Part shown: positions 50,141 through 57,552 of the stretch, piece by piece
Position numbering within the stretch: the first letter of the stretch is position 1
Layout: each line of letters starts with the position of its first letter
From: Streptomyces sp. NBC_01803
Lineage (GTDB): Bacteria > Actinomycetota > Actinomycetes > Streptomycetales > Streptomycetaceae
Length of the DNA: 64,000 nucleotides
Direction of reading: 5' to 3'
Assembly: GCF_035917415.1 (NCBI RefSeq)
Contig: NZ_CP109073.1
Coordinates: forward strand, 2,391,501 to 2,455,500
Notes under the pieces: generated by a model
What the model was told of the DNA's origin: nothing
The model's database searches: none
Seen by the model: the letters and a program-made list of their open reading frames with translations, nothing else
Position numbers and translations under genes: made by a program

Positions 50141-50612
50141 TCCTACGGCCGCGACATGGCCCGATTCCGACACACCGCAAGGTGCCGCTGGGCCGGGCCG
50201 TCGCGCCGAGCCGGGGCCGCTGGGCCGCGCCGCCGGGGCCGCCGGGCCGGGTCGAGGCCGCCGGGGTGCCCGGGCTGGCCGGTGGTCACCCGGGCGGACG
50301 GCGGCTCCCCGGGCGGCGACCACGGCGTCGAAGACCCTAAGGCCGCGACAGGGCCCGATTCCGACACACCGCAAGGTGCCGCTGGGCCGCGCCGCCGGAG
50401 CCGCCGGGCCGGGTCGGGGCCGCCGCGCCGAGCCGGGGCCGCCGGGCCGCGCCGGGGCCGCCGGGCCGCGCCGGGTCGCTGGGCCGCGCCGCCGAGGCCG
50501 CCGAGGCCGGGGTGCCGCCGGGCCGGGCCTCTGCGCCGGGGTGCCCGGGCTGGCCGGTGGTCAGCCCGGGCGGACGGCGGCTCCCCGGGCGGCGACCACG
50601 GCGTCGAAGACC
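50141..50612. repeat. Tandem duplication of the tatD-rsmI junction with a partial rsmI 3' end
   Basis: This gap between tatD and rsmI has two related units, about 50141-50336 and 50337-50612. Each starts with a GGCCGCGACA...CCCGATTCCGACACACC block and ends with the rsmI 3' end up to GTCGAAGACC. The first unit holds an orphan rsmI tail (minus strand VFDAVVAARGAAVRPG) that has lost one base at the stop codon. The second is longer by about 80 bp because a GCCGGGCCG-type GC repeat has expanded. No other gene is seen in the gap. Confidence 0.85.
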
Positions 50613-51418
50613 TCCCGCTTCGGCAGCCCGGCCGCCCGCGCCACCTCCGCGATCGCCTCCTTGCGGTGCTGCCCCGCCGCCTCGCGCTCCGCGACCAGCC
50701 GGGCCAGCGAGGCGGCGTCCGCCGCCCCCGGCGCCGACGGCTCCGCGCCCGCGACCACCACCGTGATCTCGCCGCGCACGCCCTCCGCCGCCCAGGCCGC
50801 CAGCTCGGCCAGCGGCCCGCGCCTGACCTCCTCGTACGTCTTGGTCAGCTCCCGGCACACCGCCGCCCGCCGGTCCGGCCCGAACGCCTCCGCCATCGCC
50901 GCGAGCGTCGCGGCCAGGCGGTGCGGGGACTCGAAGTACACCAGCGTCCGCCGCTCGCCCGCCGCCTCGCGCAGCCGGGCCGCCCGCTCCCCCGCCTTGC
51001 GCGGCGGGAAGCCCTCGAAGCAGAACCGGTCCACCGGCAGCCCCGACAGCGCCAGCGCGGTGAGCACCGCTGAGGGGCCGGGCACGGCCGTCACCCGCAC
51101 CCCGCGTTCCACCGCCGCCGCCACCAGCCGGTACCCCGGGTCCGACACCGACGGCATGCCCGCGTCCGTCACCAGCAGCACGCGGGCCCCGCCCGCCAGT
51201 TCGTCGGCGAGCTCGGGGGTGCGCGCGGCCTCGTTGCCCTCGAAGTACGACACGACCCGGCCGCCCACCCGCACGCCGAGCCCCTGGGCCAGCCGCCGCA
51301 GCCGCCGTGTGTCCTCGGCGGCCACGATGTCCGCCGAGGACAGCTCCTCGCCCAGCCGGGGCGGGGCGTCCGCCAGATCACCGATCGGGGTTCCCGCCAG
51401 TACGAGCGTGCCTGTCAT
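50561..51418 (-). CDS. rsmI: 16S rRNA (cytidine1402-2'-O)-methyltransferase
   Basis: A 285-residue tetrapyrrole-methylase-fold enzyme that methylates the ribose of C1402. Key parts are LVLAGTPIGDLADAPPRLGE, IVAAEDTRRLRRL, LVTDAGMPSVSDPGYRLV, and FEGFPPRKAGERAARLRE. The C-terminus LPKREVFDAVVAARGA is complete. ATG 51418 is used; an in-frame ATG at 51427 also exists. It is divergent from the mannosyltransferase gene. Confidence 0.95.
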   Translation of the reverse strand: MTGTLVLAGTPIGDLADAPPRLGEELSSADIVAAEDTRRLRRLAQGLGVRVGGRVVSYFEGNEAARTPELADELAGGARVLLVTDAGMPSVSDPGYRLVAAAVERGVRVTAVPGPSAVLTALALSGLPVDRFCFEGFPPRKAGERAARLREAAGERRTLVYFESPHRLAATLAAMAEAFGPDRRAAVCRELTKTYEEVRRGPLAELAAWAAEGVRGEITVVVAGAEPSAPGAADAASLARLVAEREAAGQHRKEAIAEVARAAGLPKREVFDAVVAARGAAVRPG

Positions 51419-51496
51419 GCCCCTCATCCTCGCCGATCCCCGAGGATCGCCGAACCTCACCGGGAACCCACCGCCCGGATGCCAAGATGGCCGGTG

Positions 51497-53212
51497 ATGA
51501 GCAGCAGCCAGACCGTGATGACGGAGACCCCGCCCGAACCGGCCCACGCCCGCCCTCCCACCTGGGAGCATCGGCTGCGCCGGTTCGGGTACGCCCCCGG
51601 CCGGGCAGCCGGGGTGCGGGAGCGGCTGGTTCCGCCCTACCCCGAGCCGGGGACCCGGCTGTGGCGGTACTTCGGGTTCGCGCCGACGGCCGCCGCCCGG
51701 CTGGCCCGCTGGAGCGGCTGGGGCGGCCCGCTGCTGGTCGCGCTCTTCGCCGGCGTGCTGCGCTTCGTCAACCTCGGCTCGCCGAACGCCGTGATATTCG
51801 ACGAGACGTACTACGCCAAGGACGCCTGGTCGCTCCTGAAGAGGGGCTACGAGACCGAGTGGCCCGAGGACGCCAACGACCGCATCATCGCGGGCGACAT
51901 CCCGTTCGACGACACCGCGTCGTACGTCGTGCACCCACCGGGCGGTAAGTGGGTCATCGCGCTGGGCGAGTGGATCTTCGGGCTGACGCCGTTCGGTTGG
52001 CGCTTCATGGTGGCGCTGCTCGGCACGCTGTCGGTGCTGATGCTCTGCCGCATCGGCCGCCGGCTGTTCCGCTCCACGGTGCTGGGGTGCGTCGCCGGGC
52101 TGCTGATGGCGGTCGACGGGCTGCACTTCGTGATGAGCCGCACGGCGCTGCTGGACCTGGTGCTGATGTTCTGGCTGCTGGCCGCGTTCGGCTGCCTGCT
52201 CGTGGACCGCGACGCGGCCCGCGCCCGGCTGGCCGCCGCGCTGCCGGAGGGGGCGGACGGGCTGCTCCGTTCGGACGCGGCGGTCGGGGAACGGCTCCGG
52301 CTCGCCTGGCGCCCCTGGCGGATCGCGGCCGGGGTCTGCCTGGGCCTGGCGTGCGCGACGAAGTGGAACGCGCTGTACGTGCTGGCCGCGTTCGGCATTC
52401 TGACCGTCCTGTGGGACGCCGCGTCCCGCCGCACGGCCGGCGCCCCGCACGCGCCCCGGGCGACGCTGCGGCGGGACGCGGCACCCGCGTTCCTGTCGAT
52501 GGTGCCGGTCGCGTTCGTCACCTATCTGGCGTCCTGGACCGGCTGGTTCCTGACCTCCGACGGGTACTACCGCCAGTGGGCCGCGCAGTCGACGGAGGAC
52601 GACTCGTACGCCTGGCTGCCCGCGCCGCTGCGCGGCCTGTGGCACTACACGTCGGAGGTCTACCAGTTCCACGTCGGCCTCACCTCGGAGCACGACTACC
52701 AGTCGAACCCGTGGAGCTGGCTCGTCGCGGGCCGCCCGGTGACCTACTTCTACAACTCCCGCGATCCGGGCGAGGGCGGCTGCGCCTACGCGAGCGGCTG
52801 CGCCCGCGAGGTGCTGGCCCTGGGCACCCCGCTGCTGTGGTGGTCGGCGTGCTTCGCGCTGGCCTACGCGCTGTACCGCTGGCTGTTCCGCCGCGACTGG
52901 CGCGCGGGCGCGATCCTGTGCGCGGTGGCGGCGGGGTACCTGCCCTGGTTCATGTACCAGGAGCGGACGATCTTCTACTTCTACGCGGTGGTCCTGGTTC
53001 CGTTCCTGTGCCTGGCGGTGACGATGATGCTCGGCGCCCTCCTCGGCCCCCCGGGCTGCGGCGAACAGCGGCGCGTCATCGGCATCGTGGCGGTGGGGGT
53101 GCTGGTGCTGCTGATCGTGTGGAACTTCATCTACTTCTACCCGATCTACACCGGCATGGAGATCCCCCTGGACGGCTGGCGCGCCCGGATGTGGCTCGGC
53201 ACCTGGGTGTAG
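51497..53212 (+). CDS. pmt: Dolichyl-phosphate-mannose-protein mannosyltransferase (Pmt)
   Basis: A GT39 membrane enzyme of about 571 residues that O-mannosylates exported proteins using polyprenyl-phosphate mannose. After a cytoplasmic N-terminus comes NAVIFDETYYAKDAW with the catalytic Asp-Glu pair, then VHPPGGKWVIALGEWIFG. Many membrane helices follow (WRFMVALLGTLSVLML; LLDLVLMFWLLAAFGCLLV). The C-terminus is IPLDGWRARMWLGTWV. In Streptomyces, Pmt is needed for glycosylation of phage receptors and for antibiotic tolerance (established knowledge). Start could be 51479, 51497 or 51518. Confidence 0.94.
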   Translation: MSSSQTVMTETPPEPAHARPPTWEHRLRRFGYAPGRAAGVRERLVPPYPEPGTRLWRYFGFAPTAAARLARWSGWGGPLLVALFAGVLRFVNLGSPNAVIFDETYYAKDAWSLLKRGYETEWPEDANDRIIAGDIPFDDTASYVVHPPGGKWVIALGEWIFGLTPFGWRFMVALLGTLSVLMLCRIGRRLFRSTVLGCVAGLLMAVDGLHFVMSRTALLDLVLMFWLLAAFGCLLVDRDAARARLAAALPEGADGLLRSDAAVGERLRLAWRPWRIAAGVCLGLACATKWNALYVLAAFGILTVLWDAASRRTAGAPHAPRATLRRDAAPAFLSMVPVAFVTYLASWTGWFLTSDGYYRQWAAQSTEDDSYAWLPAPLRGLWHYTSEVYQFHVGLTSEHDYQSNPWSWLVAGRPVTYFYNSRDPGEGGCAYASGCAREVLALGTPLLWWSACFALAYALYRWLFRRDWRAGAILCAVAAGYLPWFMYQERTIFYFYAVVLVPFLCLAVTMMLGALLGPPGCGEQRRVIGIVAVGVLVLLIVWNFIYFYPIYTGMEIPLDGWRARMWLGTWV

Positions 53213-53229
53213 ACACTCCGAACGATCGT

Positions 53230-53476
53230 CGCGCGCCATCGAGTTCGTGGGCGGACGCGGACGGGCGGCGGATCGCCCGGGCCGTCGCCGCCCGCCACGG
53301 CGCCCGGGCCGAGCCCTGGGACCGGCCGACGCGGCCCGGCGCTGGGGCCCAGCGCTGGGGCGATGGTCGAACCCTTCCTCCTCGACCAGACCGCCACCGC
53401 CACCCGTGCCCACACCGACCTCGGCTGGCCCCCACACCGCCCGTCGCTCCGGGGCGAGCTACGCCAGAACGGCTGA
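53230..53476 (+). pseudogene. Decayed C-terminus of an NAD-dependent epimerase/oxidoreductase
   Basis: Two plus-strand frames in succession encode pieces of an SDR-type epimerase tail. The first is WADADGRRIARAVAARHGAR followed by AEPWD. The second, from about 53363, is PFLLDQTATATRAHTDLGWP, then PHRPSLRGELRQNG and a TGA at 53474. This matches the usual order (helix, ALDQ, ARRELGW-P, PSLLEEL). The frame switch and missing Rossmann domain mark it as a fossil at the left boundary of the accessory island. Confidence 0.5.
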
Positions 53477-53479
53477 CCC

Positions 53480-54349
53480 TCAGCCGTTCTCGGCGGTCGT
53501 CAGCTTCTCAATGGCGGCGACGATGAGGGCGCGCGCCTGGGCGCCGTGGACGGCGAGGGTGGAGAGTTGCTCGAAGGCGCGGAGGTAGAGGGCGACTTCG
53601 CTGGGCGCGGTGATCTTCACCGAGGCCGAGAGAAGTTCCACGCGAACGAGTCGCTGGTCGAACATAGTGAAGGTTTCCAACGGCCACATGATGCCCCGGC
53701 GCTCGGCGGCGGCGGGAATGACGCCGAGCGAGACGGAGGGCAGTGACATAAGAGAGAGCAACTGACCGAGCTGGCCTGCCATGACGCCGACATCGCCGAT
53801 GCGGTAGTGGAGGACCGTTTCCTCGACCAGGGCAGCCAGTCGGTGATTCCCCTCCTGGACCGAACGTGCACGTCGCACACGCACCCCCGCCGCCTCGGCG
53901 GCGTCGTTGGGGATGCGGCGGAAGCCGGCGATGGTCTCCAGTAGGGCCGTGGCGTAGGCGGTGGTCTGGAAGAGACCCGGGATCAGATTCGAGCAGTACA
54001 CGTGAAATCGCCGTGTGCGCTGGTACAGGTCCACGCTCGACTGCTGAAGGTGCCGGAGCCCGGCGCGTTCCAGCCGTCGCCACTCCACATACATGGAGGT
54101 GACCTGGCGGTTGGCGGCGATGAGGTCCGCCGCGCGTTCTGGTGTCCCGCACGCCGTGCACCACGCCCGGATGTCGGCGTCGGTGGGGGCAGTCTTGGCG
54201 TTCTCGATCCGGGACGACTTGGACTCGCTCCAGCCGCATCTGCCGGCCAGCTCACGTCCGGTGATTTCGGCGTCCATGCGCAGCTCTCGCAGGCGTTCCG
54301 CGAGAGCTGCGCGTGCTTTCTGGGCACCGGACAGAGAGGGGGCGGGCAC
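53480..54349 (-). CDS. XRE-type regulator with DUF5753 (second cassette)
   Basis: A 289-residue homologue of the regulator at 36957-37808. HTH: LRELRMDAEITGRELAGRCG, WSESKSSRIENAKT. DUF5753 from about residue 95: SVDLYQRTRRFHVYCSNLIP, GLFQTTAYATALLETIAGF, LPSVSLGVIPAAAERR. GTG 54349 starts 5 bp after the DUF6879 stop, so translation is coupled. Its 3' end abuts the epimerase fossil. Confidence 0.9.
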   Translation of the reverse strand: MPAPSLSGAQKARAALAERLRELRMDAEITGRELAGRCGWSESKSSRIENAKTAPTDADIRAWCTACGTPERAADLIAANRQVTSMYVEWRRLERAGLRHLQQSSVDLYQRTRRFHVYCSNLIPGLFQTTAYATALLETIAGFRRIPNDAAEAAGVRVRRARSVQEGNHRLAALVEETVLHYRIGDVGVMAGQLGQLLSLMSLPSVSLGVIPAAAERRGIMWPLETFTMFDQRLVRVELLSASVKITAPSEVALYLRAFEQLSTLAVHGAQARALIVAAIEKLTTAENG

Positions 54350-54354
54350 GGCGA

Positions 54355-54873
54355 CTAGCGAATCACGTACTCCTCGTGCGGGATCGCCCGGTCCCAGACT
54401 TGCTCGAAGGCGATCGTGCAGTGGGCGATCAGCCCCTGGTCGTCGGTGAAGTCGTACCCGACGAGCTCTCCGTTGCCCGCGAAGTGATGGATGCGCGCCA
54501 TGTGGTCATCGAACACCCAGAAGTCATTGCCCGGCAGGCTCAGGTCAGTCGCGTTCCGGCGCGGCAGCCAGCGGACCCGTTCACCGGCGCGCACGTTCGC
54601 AATGGTGACGTAGTGCTCCCAGCGGATGTACGAGGTCACCGGCTCCGAGACGATGCGGGCTCGCCGCACTTCGACTCCCCGGGCCACCGCATCAGCGACC
54701 ATCTGATGGAACGGGTGCCACCAGGAGTCACGGTCGTCCCAGTCGGTGAGGTGACCCTGCTGCCAGCTCTCAAATCGCTCAGTGCTGTAGTAAACGTCCC
54801 GCATCTCCAAGTGGACAGCGGACGTCTTGCAGTCAGCCAGCAGCTCGGCGAACGTCGGCTCGCTCGATGACAT
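54355..54873 (-). CDS. DUF6879 family protein (second copy)
   Basis: A 172-residue protein that aligns end to end with the copy at 56037-56555, with only about 30 differences by eye, and more distantly with 37830-38354. Shared blocks: HLEMRDVYYS, FESWQQGHLTDW, DAVARGVEVRRARIVSEPVT, LSLPGNDFWVFDDH, RAIPHEEY. It is followed at once by its XRE partner and overlaps the broken small gene upstream. Confidence 0.87.
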   Translation of the reverse strand: MSSSEPTFAELLADCKTSAVHLEMRDVYYSTERFESWQQGHLTDWDDRDSWWHPFHQMVADAVARGVEVRRARIVSEPVTSYIRWEHYVTIANVRAGERVRWLPRRNATDLSLPGNDFWVFDDHMARIHHFAGNGELVGYDFTDDQGLIAHCTIAFEQVWDRAIPHEEYVIR

Positions 54874-55134
54874 CGCACGCCTCCCTCAGCATCGGCACCA
54901 TGCGGGCCGGGATGCGGATGATCGTCTCACCCTCCGGAACGGACTCGAAGGCAGGACTGATCGCCTCGCAGGCTGCTTGAGTCTCGGCGTCAGCGTTCCA
55001 CCCCTGGATCAGAGCTCCATGGCGTCCGTGTCCGTCCACACGGTAACGCAGTTCTCGTAGGTCGTATGGGGGTCGATCCAACGAACTCTAAGGACATAGC
55101 GGCCTCCGGTCTTGTCGCTTGCAGTCGTTGTCAC
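54833..55134 (-). pseudogene. Frameshifted small protein of the second cassette
   Basis: Homologue of the 80-residue protein at 38326-38568. From GTG 55134 one frame reads GGRYVLRVRWIDPHTTYENC then VTVWTDTDAMEL and stops. The rest, IQGWNADAETQAACEAISPA ... IIRIPARMVPMLREACDVIE, is in another frame. Removing one CT from GAGCTCTGATCC (plus-strand AGAG at 55011-55014) joins both parts into MELIQGWNAD, in line with the intact copy. A TTG at 55081 could in principle start the downstream part alone. Confidence 0.75.
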
Positions 55135-55190
55135 AACCTTGCTGACTGTGTACTTGCTCCGTCAAGGGCGCAAAAACGTCTCAGTTCTGA

Positions 55191-55210
55191 TGCAAGTGTC
55201 TGCAAGTTTT
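55191..55210. promoter_or_regulatory. TGCAAGT direct repeat in the divergent region of the second cassette
   Basis: TGCAAGTGTC (55191-55200) and TGCAAGTTTT (55201-55210) are adjacent 10-bp direct repeats. An inverted ACTTGC is at 55152-55157. The 264-bp region lies between the broken small gene and the 37-residue peptide gene. The same heptamer (as ACTTGCA, 36934-36940) lies upstream of the PCMT-like gene near the first cassette. Confidence 0.35.
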
Positions 55211-55398
55211 CTGACATAGGGCACCACCCCTCCGTAGCGTCTCGATTGCGGAGCGGAGCGGGCCGGAGCCCGCGCTGTCGCCTCCGTCGAAGTCCCGTTC
55301 TCCGGGCGGATGGATTGGCCCTCCCCCGCCCGGAACGGGTGGTGCATCACCGGCGCGAAACGGACCCGCGCCTGCCTCGGCACACGAAGGAGACGCCC

Positions 55399-55512
55399 AT
55401 GCACCTCATCCCGCCATGGATTCCGGGCGCCGCCGACCCCGGTGACGACGAGCCGACCGAGGGTGGTCAGTCCGGCGGTTGTGGGGACGGCGACGGCTGC
55501 GGACGCAAGTAG
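55399..55512 (+). CDS. 37-residue Cys-containing peptide, possible RiPP precursor or small signal
   Basis: A short gene with an excellent ribosome binding site (AAGGAG, 55387-55392) seven bases before ATG 55399. The product starts MHLIPPWIPGAADPGDDEPT and ends EGGQSGGCGDGDGCGRK. It has a hydrophobic Pro/Trp start, an acidic middle and a Gly-rich tail with two Cys. No membrane segment is present. The leader-like first half and the C-G-D-G-D-G-C core would fit a modified peptide precursor. No complete modifying enzyme is adjacent, so this stays a hypothesis. Confidence 0.6.
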   Translation: MHLIPPWIPGAADPGDDEPTEGGQSGGCGDGDGCGRK

Positions 55513-55565
55513 CCACTCGGCCGCCCCCGCTCGGGGGCGGCCCCCACCTGTGCCCACCGAGGACC

Positions 55566-55680
55566 ATGAACCCGCCAACTCATTTCCACGCCTACCGCTG
55601 GCAGGGTGAACGCCGGACGCTCGACAGGGAGGCCGACCGGCGGCCGGCCTCCCCCGCGTTCGCCGCCAACCCCTGTCGCC
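55566..55680 (+). pseudogene. Possible truncated gene start after the peptide gene
   Basis: ATG 55566, with GAGG just upstream, opens MNPPTHFHAYRWQGERRTLD followed by READRRPASPAFAANP. Protein-like character fades after about 30 residues although the frame stays open to about 55979. It may be the 5' remnant of a gene once cotranscribed with the peptide. I do not recognise the family. Confidence 0.25.
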
Positions 55681-55681
55681 G

Positions 55682-55987
55682 ATGGCCATCAGTCACTGGC
55701 TGCTGCGCCCGGCGCAGGCCATCACCCGCACATTCCGCAGTCCCGAGGAGGCGACCGACTGGTTCTGCCACGAACTACGCCGGGCCGCCCCCGACTTCGC
55801 CGCCGAACACGAACGTCATCCCGAACGGCTCGACGCCAAGGCCGACTACGTCGGACGCACACTCACCTGGGGCGGCGACACCCACGCCGGCTGGTACCTG
55901 CGCGGCACCGCCTTCTTCACCCTGGACATCATCGGCTGCAGCACCAACCGCACCGATCCGAACCTTCCCTGCCCGTTGAGGACGTAA
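55682..55987 (+). CDS. Small hypothetical protein
   Basis: A 101-residue protein, MAISHWLLRPAQAITRTFRS, EEATDWFCHELRRAAPDFAA, ending STNRTDPNLPCPLRT. Codon use is normal for the region. It has a helix-rich N-terminal half and a strand-rich C-terminal half with two Cys. ATG 55682 lacks a visible ribosome binding site, so translation may depend on upstream reading. It lies 49 bp before the DUF6879 copy at 56037. Function unknown. Confidence 0.5.
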   Translation: MAISHWLLRPAQAITRTFRSPEEATDWFCHELRRAAPDFAAEHERHPERLDAKADYVGRTLTWGGDTHAGWYLRGTAFFTLDIIGCSTNRTDPNLPCPLRT

Positions 55988-56036
55988 GTTCACGCATACC
56001 GATCCGCCGGGTGCCTATTTCATGAGAGGACGCACC

Positions 56037-56555
56037 ATGTCATCGAGCGAGCCGACGTTCGCCGAACTGCTGGCTGATTGCCGTACGACCGCCATCCATC
56101 TGGAGATGCGCGATGTCTACTACAGCAACGAGCGCTTCGAAAGCTGGCAGCAGGGACACCTCACCGACTGGAACGACCGTGATTCCTGGAGGCGTTCCTT
56201 CCACCAAACGATCGAGGACGCGGTCGCCCGGGGCGTCGAGGTGCGGCGTGCCCGGATCGTCTCGGAGCCGGTCACCCCGTACATCCGCTGGGAGCACTAC
56301 GTCACCACGGCGAACCTGCTGGCCGGAGAGCAAGTCCGCTGGCTGCCTCGGCGCATGGCGACCGACCTCAGCCTGCCGGGAAACGATTTCTGGGTCTTCG
56401 ATGACCACACCGCGCGCATCCACCATTTTGCGGGCAACGGCGATTTCGTGGGGTACGACTTCACCAACGATCAAGCGCTGATCACCCACTGCGCCGCCGC
56501 CTTCGAACAGATCTGGCAACGGGCCATCCCACACGAGGAGTACGACCCCGCCTGA
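56037..56555 (+). CDS. DUF6879 family protein (third copy, inverted)
   Basis: A 172-residue near-duplicate of the protein at 54355-54873, on the opposite strand. The first 29 nucleotides of the two genes are identical. ATG 56037 follows AGAGGA. It lacks both an XRE partner and the small upstream protein, so it is an orphan. All DUF6879 blocks are intact (VRRARIVSEPVTPYIRWEHY; LSLPGNDFWVFDDH), so it may still be functional or interact with the XRE protein next door. Confidence 0.85.
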   Translation: MSSSEPTFAELLADCRTTAIHLEMRDVYYSNERFESWQQGHLTDWNDRDSWRRSFHQTIEDAVARGVEVRRARIVSEPVTPYIRWEHYVTTANLLAGEQVRWLPRRMATDLSLPGNDFWVFDDHTARIHHFAGNGDFVGYDFTNDQALITHCAAAFEQIWQRAIPHEEYDPA

Positions 56556-56617
56556 GACCGGGTCATCCCCTGGCACGGGCGGGGCTTGCCCGCCTTCGCC
56601 GTTCGCAGCGGCGCTCT

Positions 56618-56851
56618 CTAGCCGGGTGCGTACGGATCGACCCCGGGACCACGGAGCGCCGACGCCTCGGCTCTTCCCCGTCGGGGCACGCTCCAGGCGT
56701 CGAATTGGCTGGTGAGCCACGTGGCGGAAACGCCGAGACTTCGAGCGAGGCTACTCATCGGCACCTTGCCGAGCACATAACGCGCCACGACCGTTTCTCG
56801 GTTGGCGACCACCCAGTTCCGCGCCGCCTTTCCGTTCAGTCCCTGATTCAC
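56618..56851 (-). CDS. Small helix-turn-helix-like protein
   Basis: A 77-residue protein. The middle, ETVVARYVLGKVPMSSLARS followed by LGVSATWLTSQFDAW, has the helix-turn-helix pattern of a resolvase-like or sigma-4-like DNA-binding unit. GTG 56851 follows GGGGGAGAA and overlaps the upstream gene stop (GTGA). It is probably cotranscribed with the CPVC protein. Confidence 0.6.
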   Translation of the reverse strand: MNQGLNGKAARNWVVANRETVVARYVLGKVPMSSLARSLGVSATWLTSQFDAWSVPRRGRAEASALRGPGVDPYAPG

Positions 56852-57000
56852 TTCTCCCCCTTCTCACTGCCCCCAGGCTGCCCCGTGCCCGCCGGCATGG
56901 GGCGCTTCCTCGGTAGATAGATGAGCTGATCACAGACCGGGCACCGTTTGCCCTCCGGCGAATCCCTGAGCTCCCCGGGATGCCTGCACTCGCTTCCCAT
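56848..57000 (-). CDS. 50-residue zinc-ribbon-like protein
   Basis: A short protein that begins MGSECRHPGELRDSPEGKRC and continues PVCDQLIYLPRKRPMPAG. Cys5 and His7 together with the CPVC knuckle could bind one zinc. ATG 57000 follows GAGGGG with good spacing. It overlaps the small HTH gene by 4 bp. Such pairs are frequent in integrative elements of streptomycetes, though no integrase is seen here. Confidence 0.6.
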   Translation of the reverse strand: MGSECRHPGELRDSPEGKRCPVCDQLIYLPRKRPMPAGTGQPGGSEKGEK

Positions 57001-57083
57001 GTTTTGCCCCTCACACCTCTGCGACTGGCTCTGGCCGAAAATTCCGGAAGGGCGCCTTATCAGGATCGGCGATAACGAGTGCT

Positions 57084-57353
57084 TCACGTCGTCTCCCGCA
57101 GGAATTCCACGTTCTCCGGAGCCGTAGGCCACTCGTACCCGCCACCGGGGGGCCGGATGAAGATCTCGGTCCGTTCCCTTTTCTCTCCGTTCCACCAGAC
57201 CATCACGTCACGCAACGTGCCTTCCTCACCGGTCACGCGGTCACGGACTCTCCGTCGGTGGAAGGGGCCGAGCCGGGGCCACTCGCTGCCGTAGACACGG
57301 TGCAGGAACGCCACTTCGTCGGCCGCCGCTCGTCCCGGTGCTGTCTCTGCCAT
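57084..57353 (-). CDS. Small hypothetical protein
   Basis: An 89-residue protein: MAETAPGRAAADEVAFLHRV, a central VRDRVTGEEGTLRDVMVWWN, and a C-terminal IFIRPPGGGYEWPTAPENVE. ATG 57353 follows AAGGAC. The strand-rich middle (RVTGEEGTLRDV) looks like a small beta-barrel. It is divergent from the XRE-TPR regulator. Function unknown. Confidence 0.6.
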   Translation of the reverse strand: MAETAPGRAAADEVAFLHRVYGSEWPRLGPFHRRRVRDRVTGEEGTLRDVMVWWNGEKRERTEIFIRPPGGGYEWPTAPENVEFLRETT

Positions 57354-57552
57354 GGCTGCCTGTCCTTCGTTCAGGTGATCTGCGCCTCCGGGCCGATAGC
57401 CCGGCGGCACCGGAGTGTCGGCGGAGTGGCCGTTCAGCAAGGAAACCGGGCCGCGCCTTTCCAAGCCACGGCAGACAAGCGGCATCACTGCCGCGGGAAA
57501 GCCGCAGCGGATACGCTGAGCTGGGCAGACGGCACTCGGACGGAGGACCGGC

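Noticed and set aside
55399-55512. Naming the 37-residue peptide an FxLD lanthipeptide or lasso precursor
   Set aside because: It has no FxLD motif, no Ser/Thr-rich core, and no lanthionine or lasso enzymes nearby.
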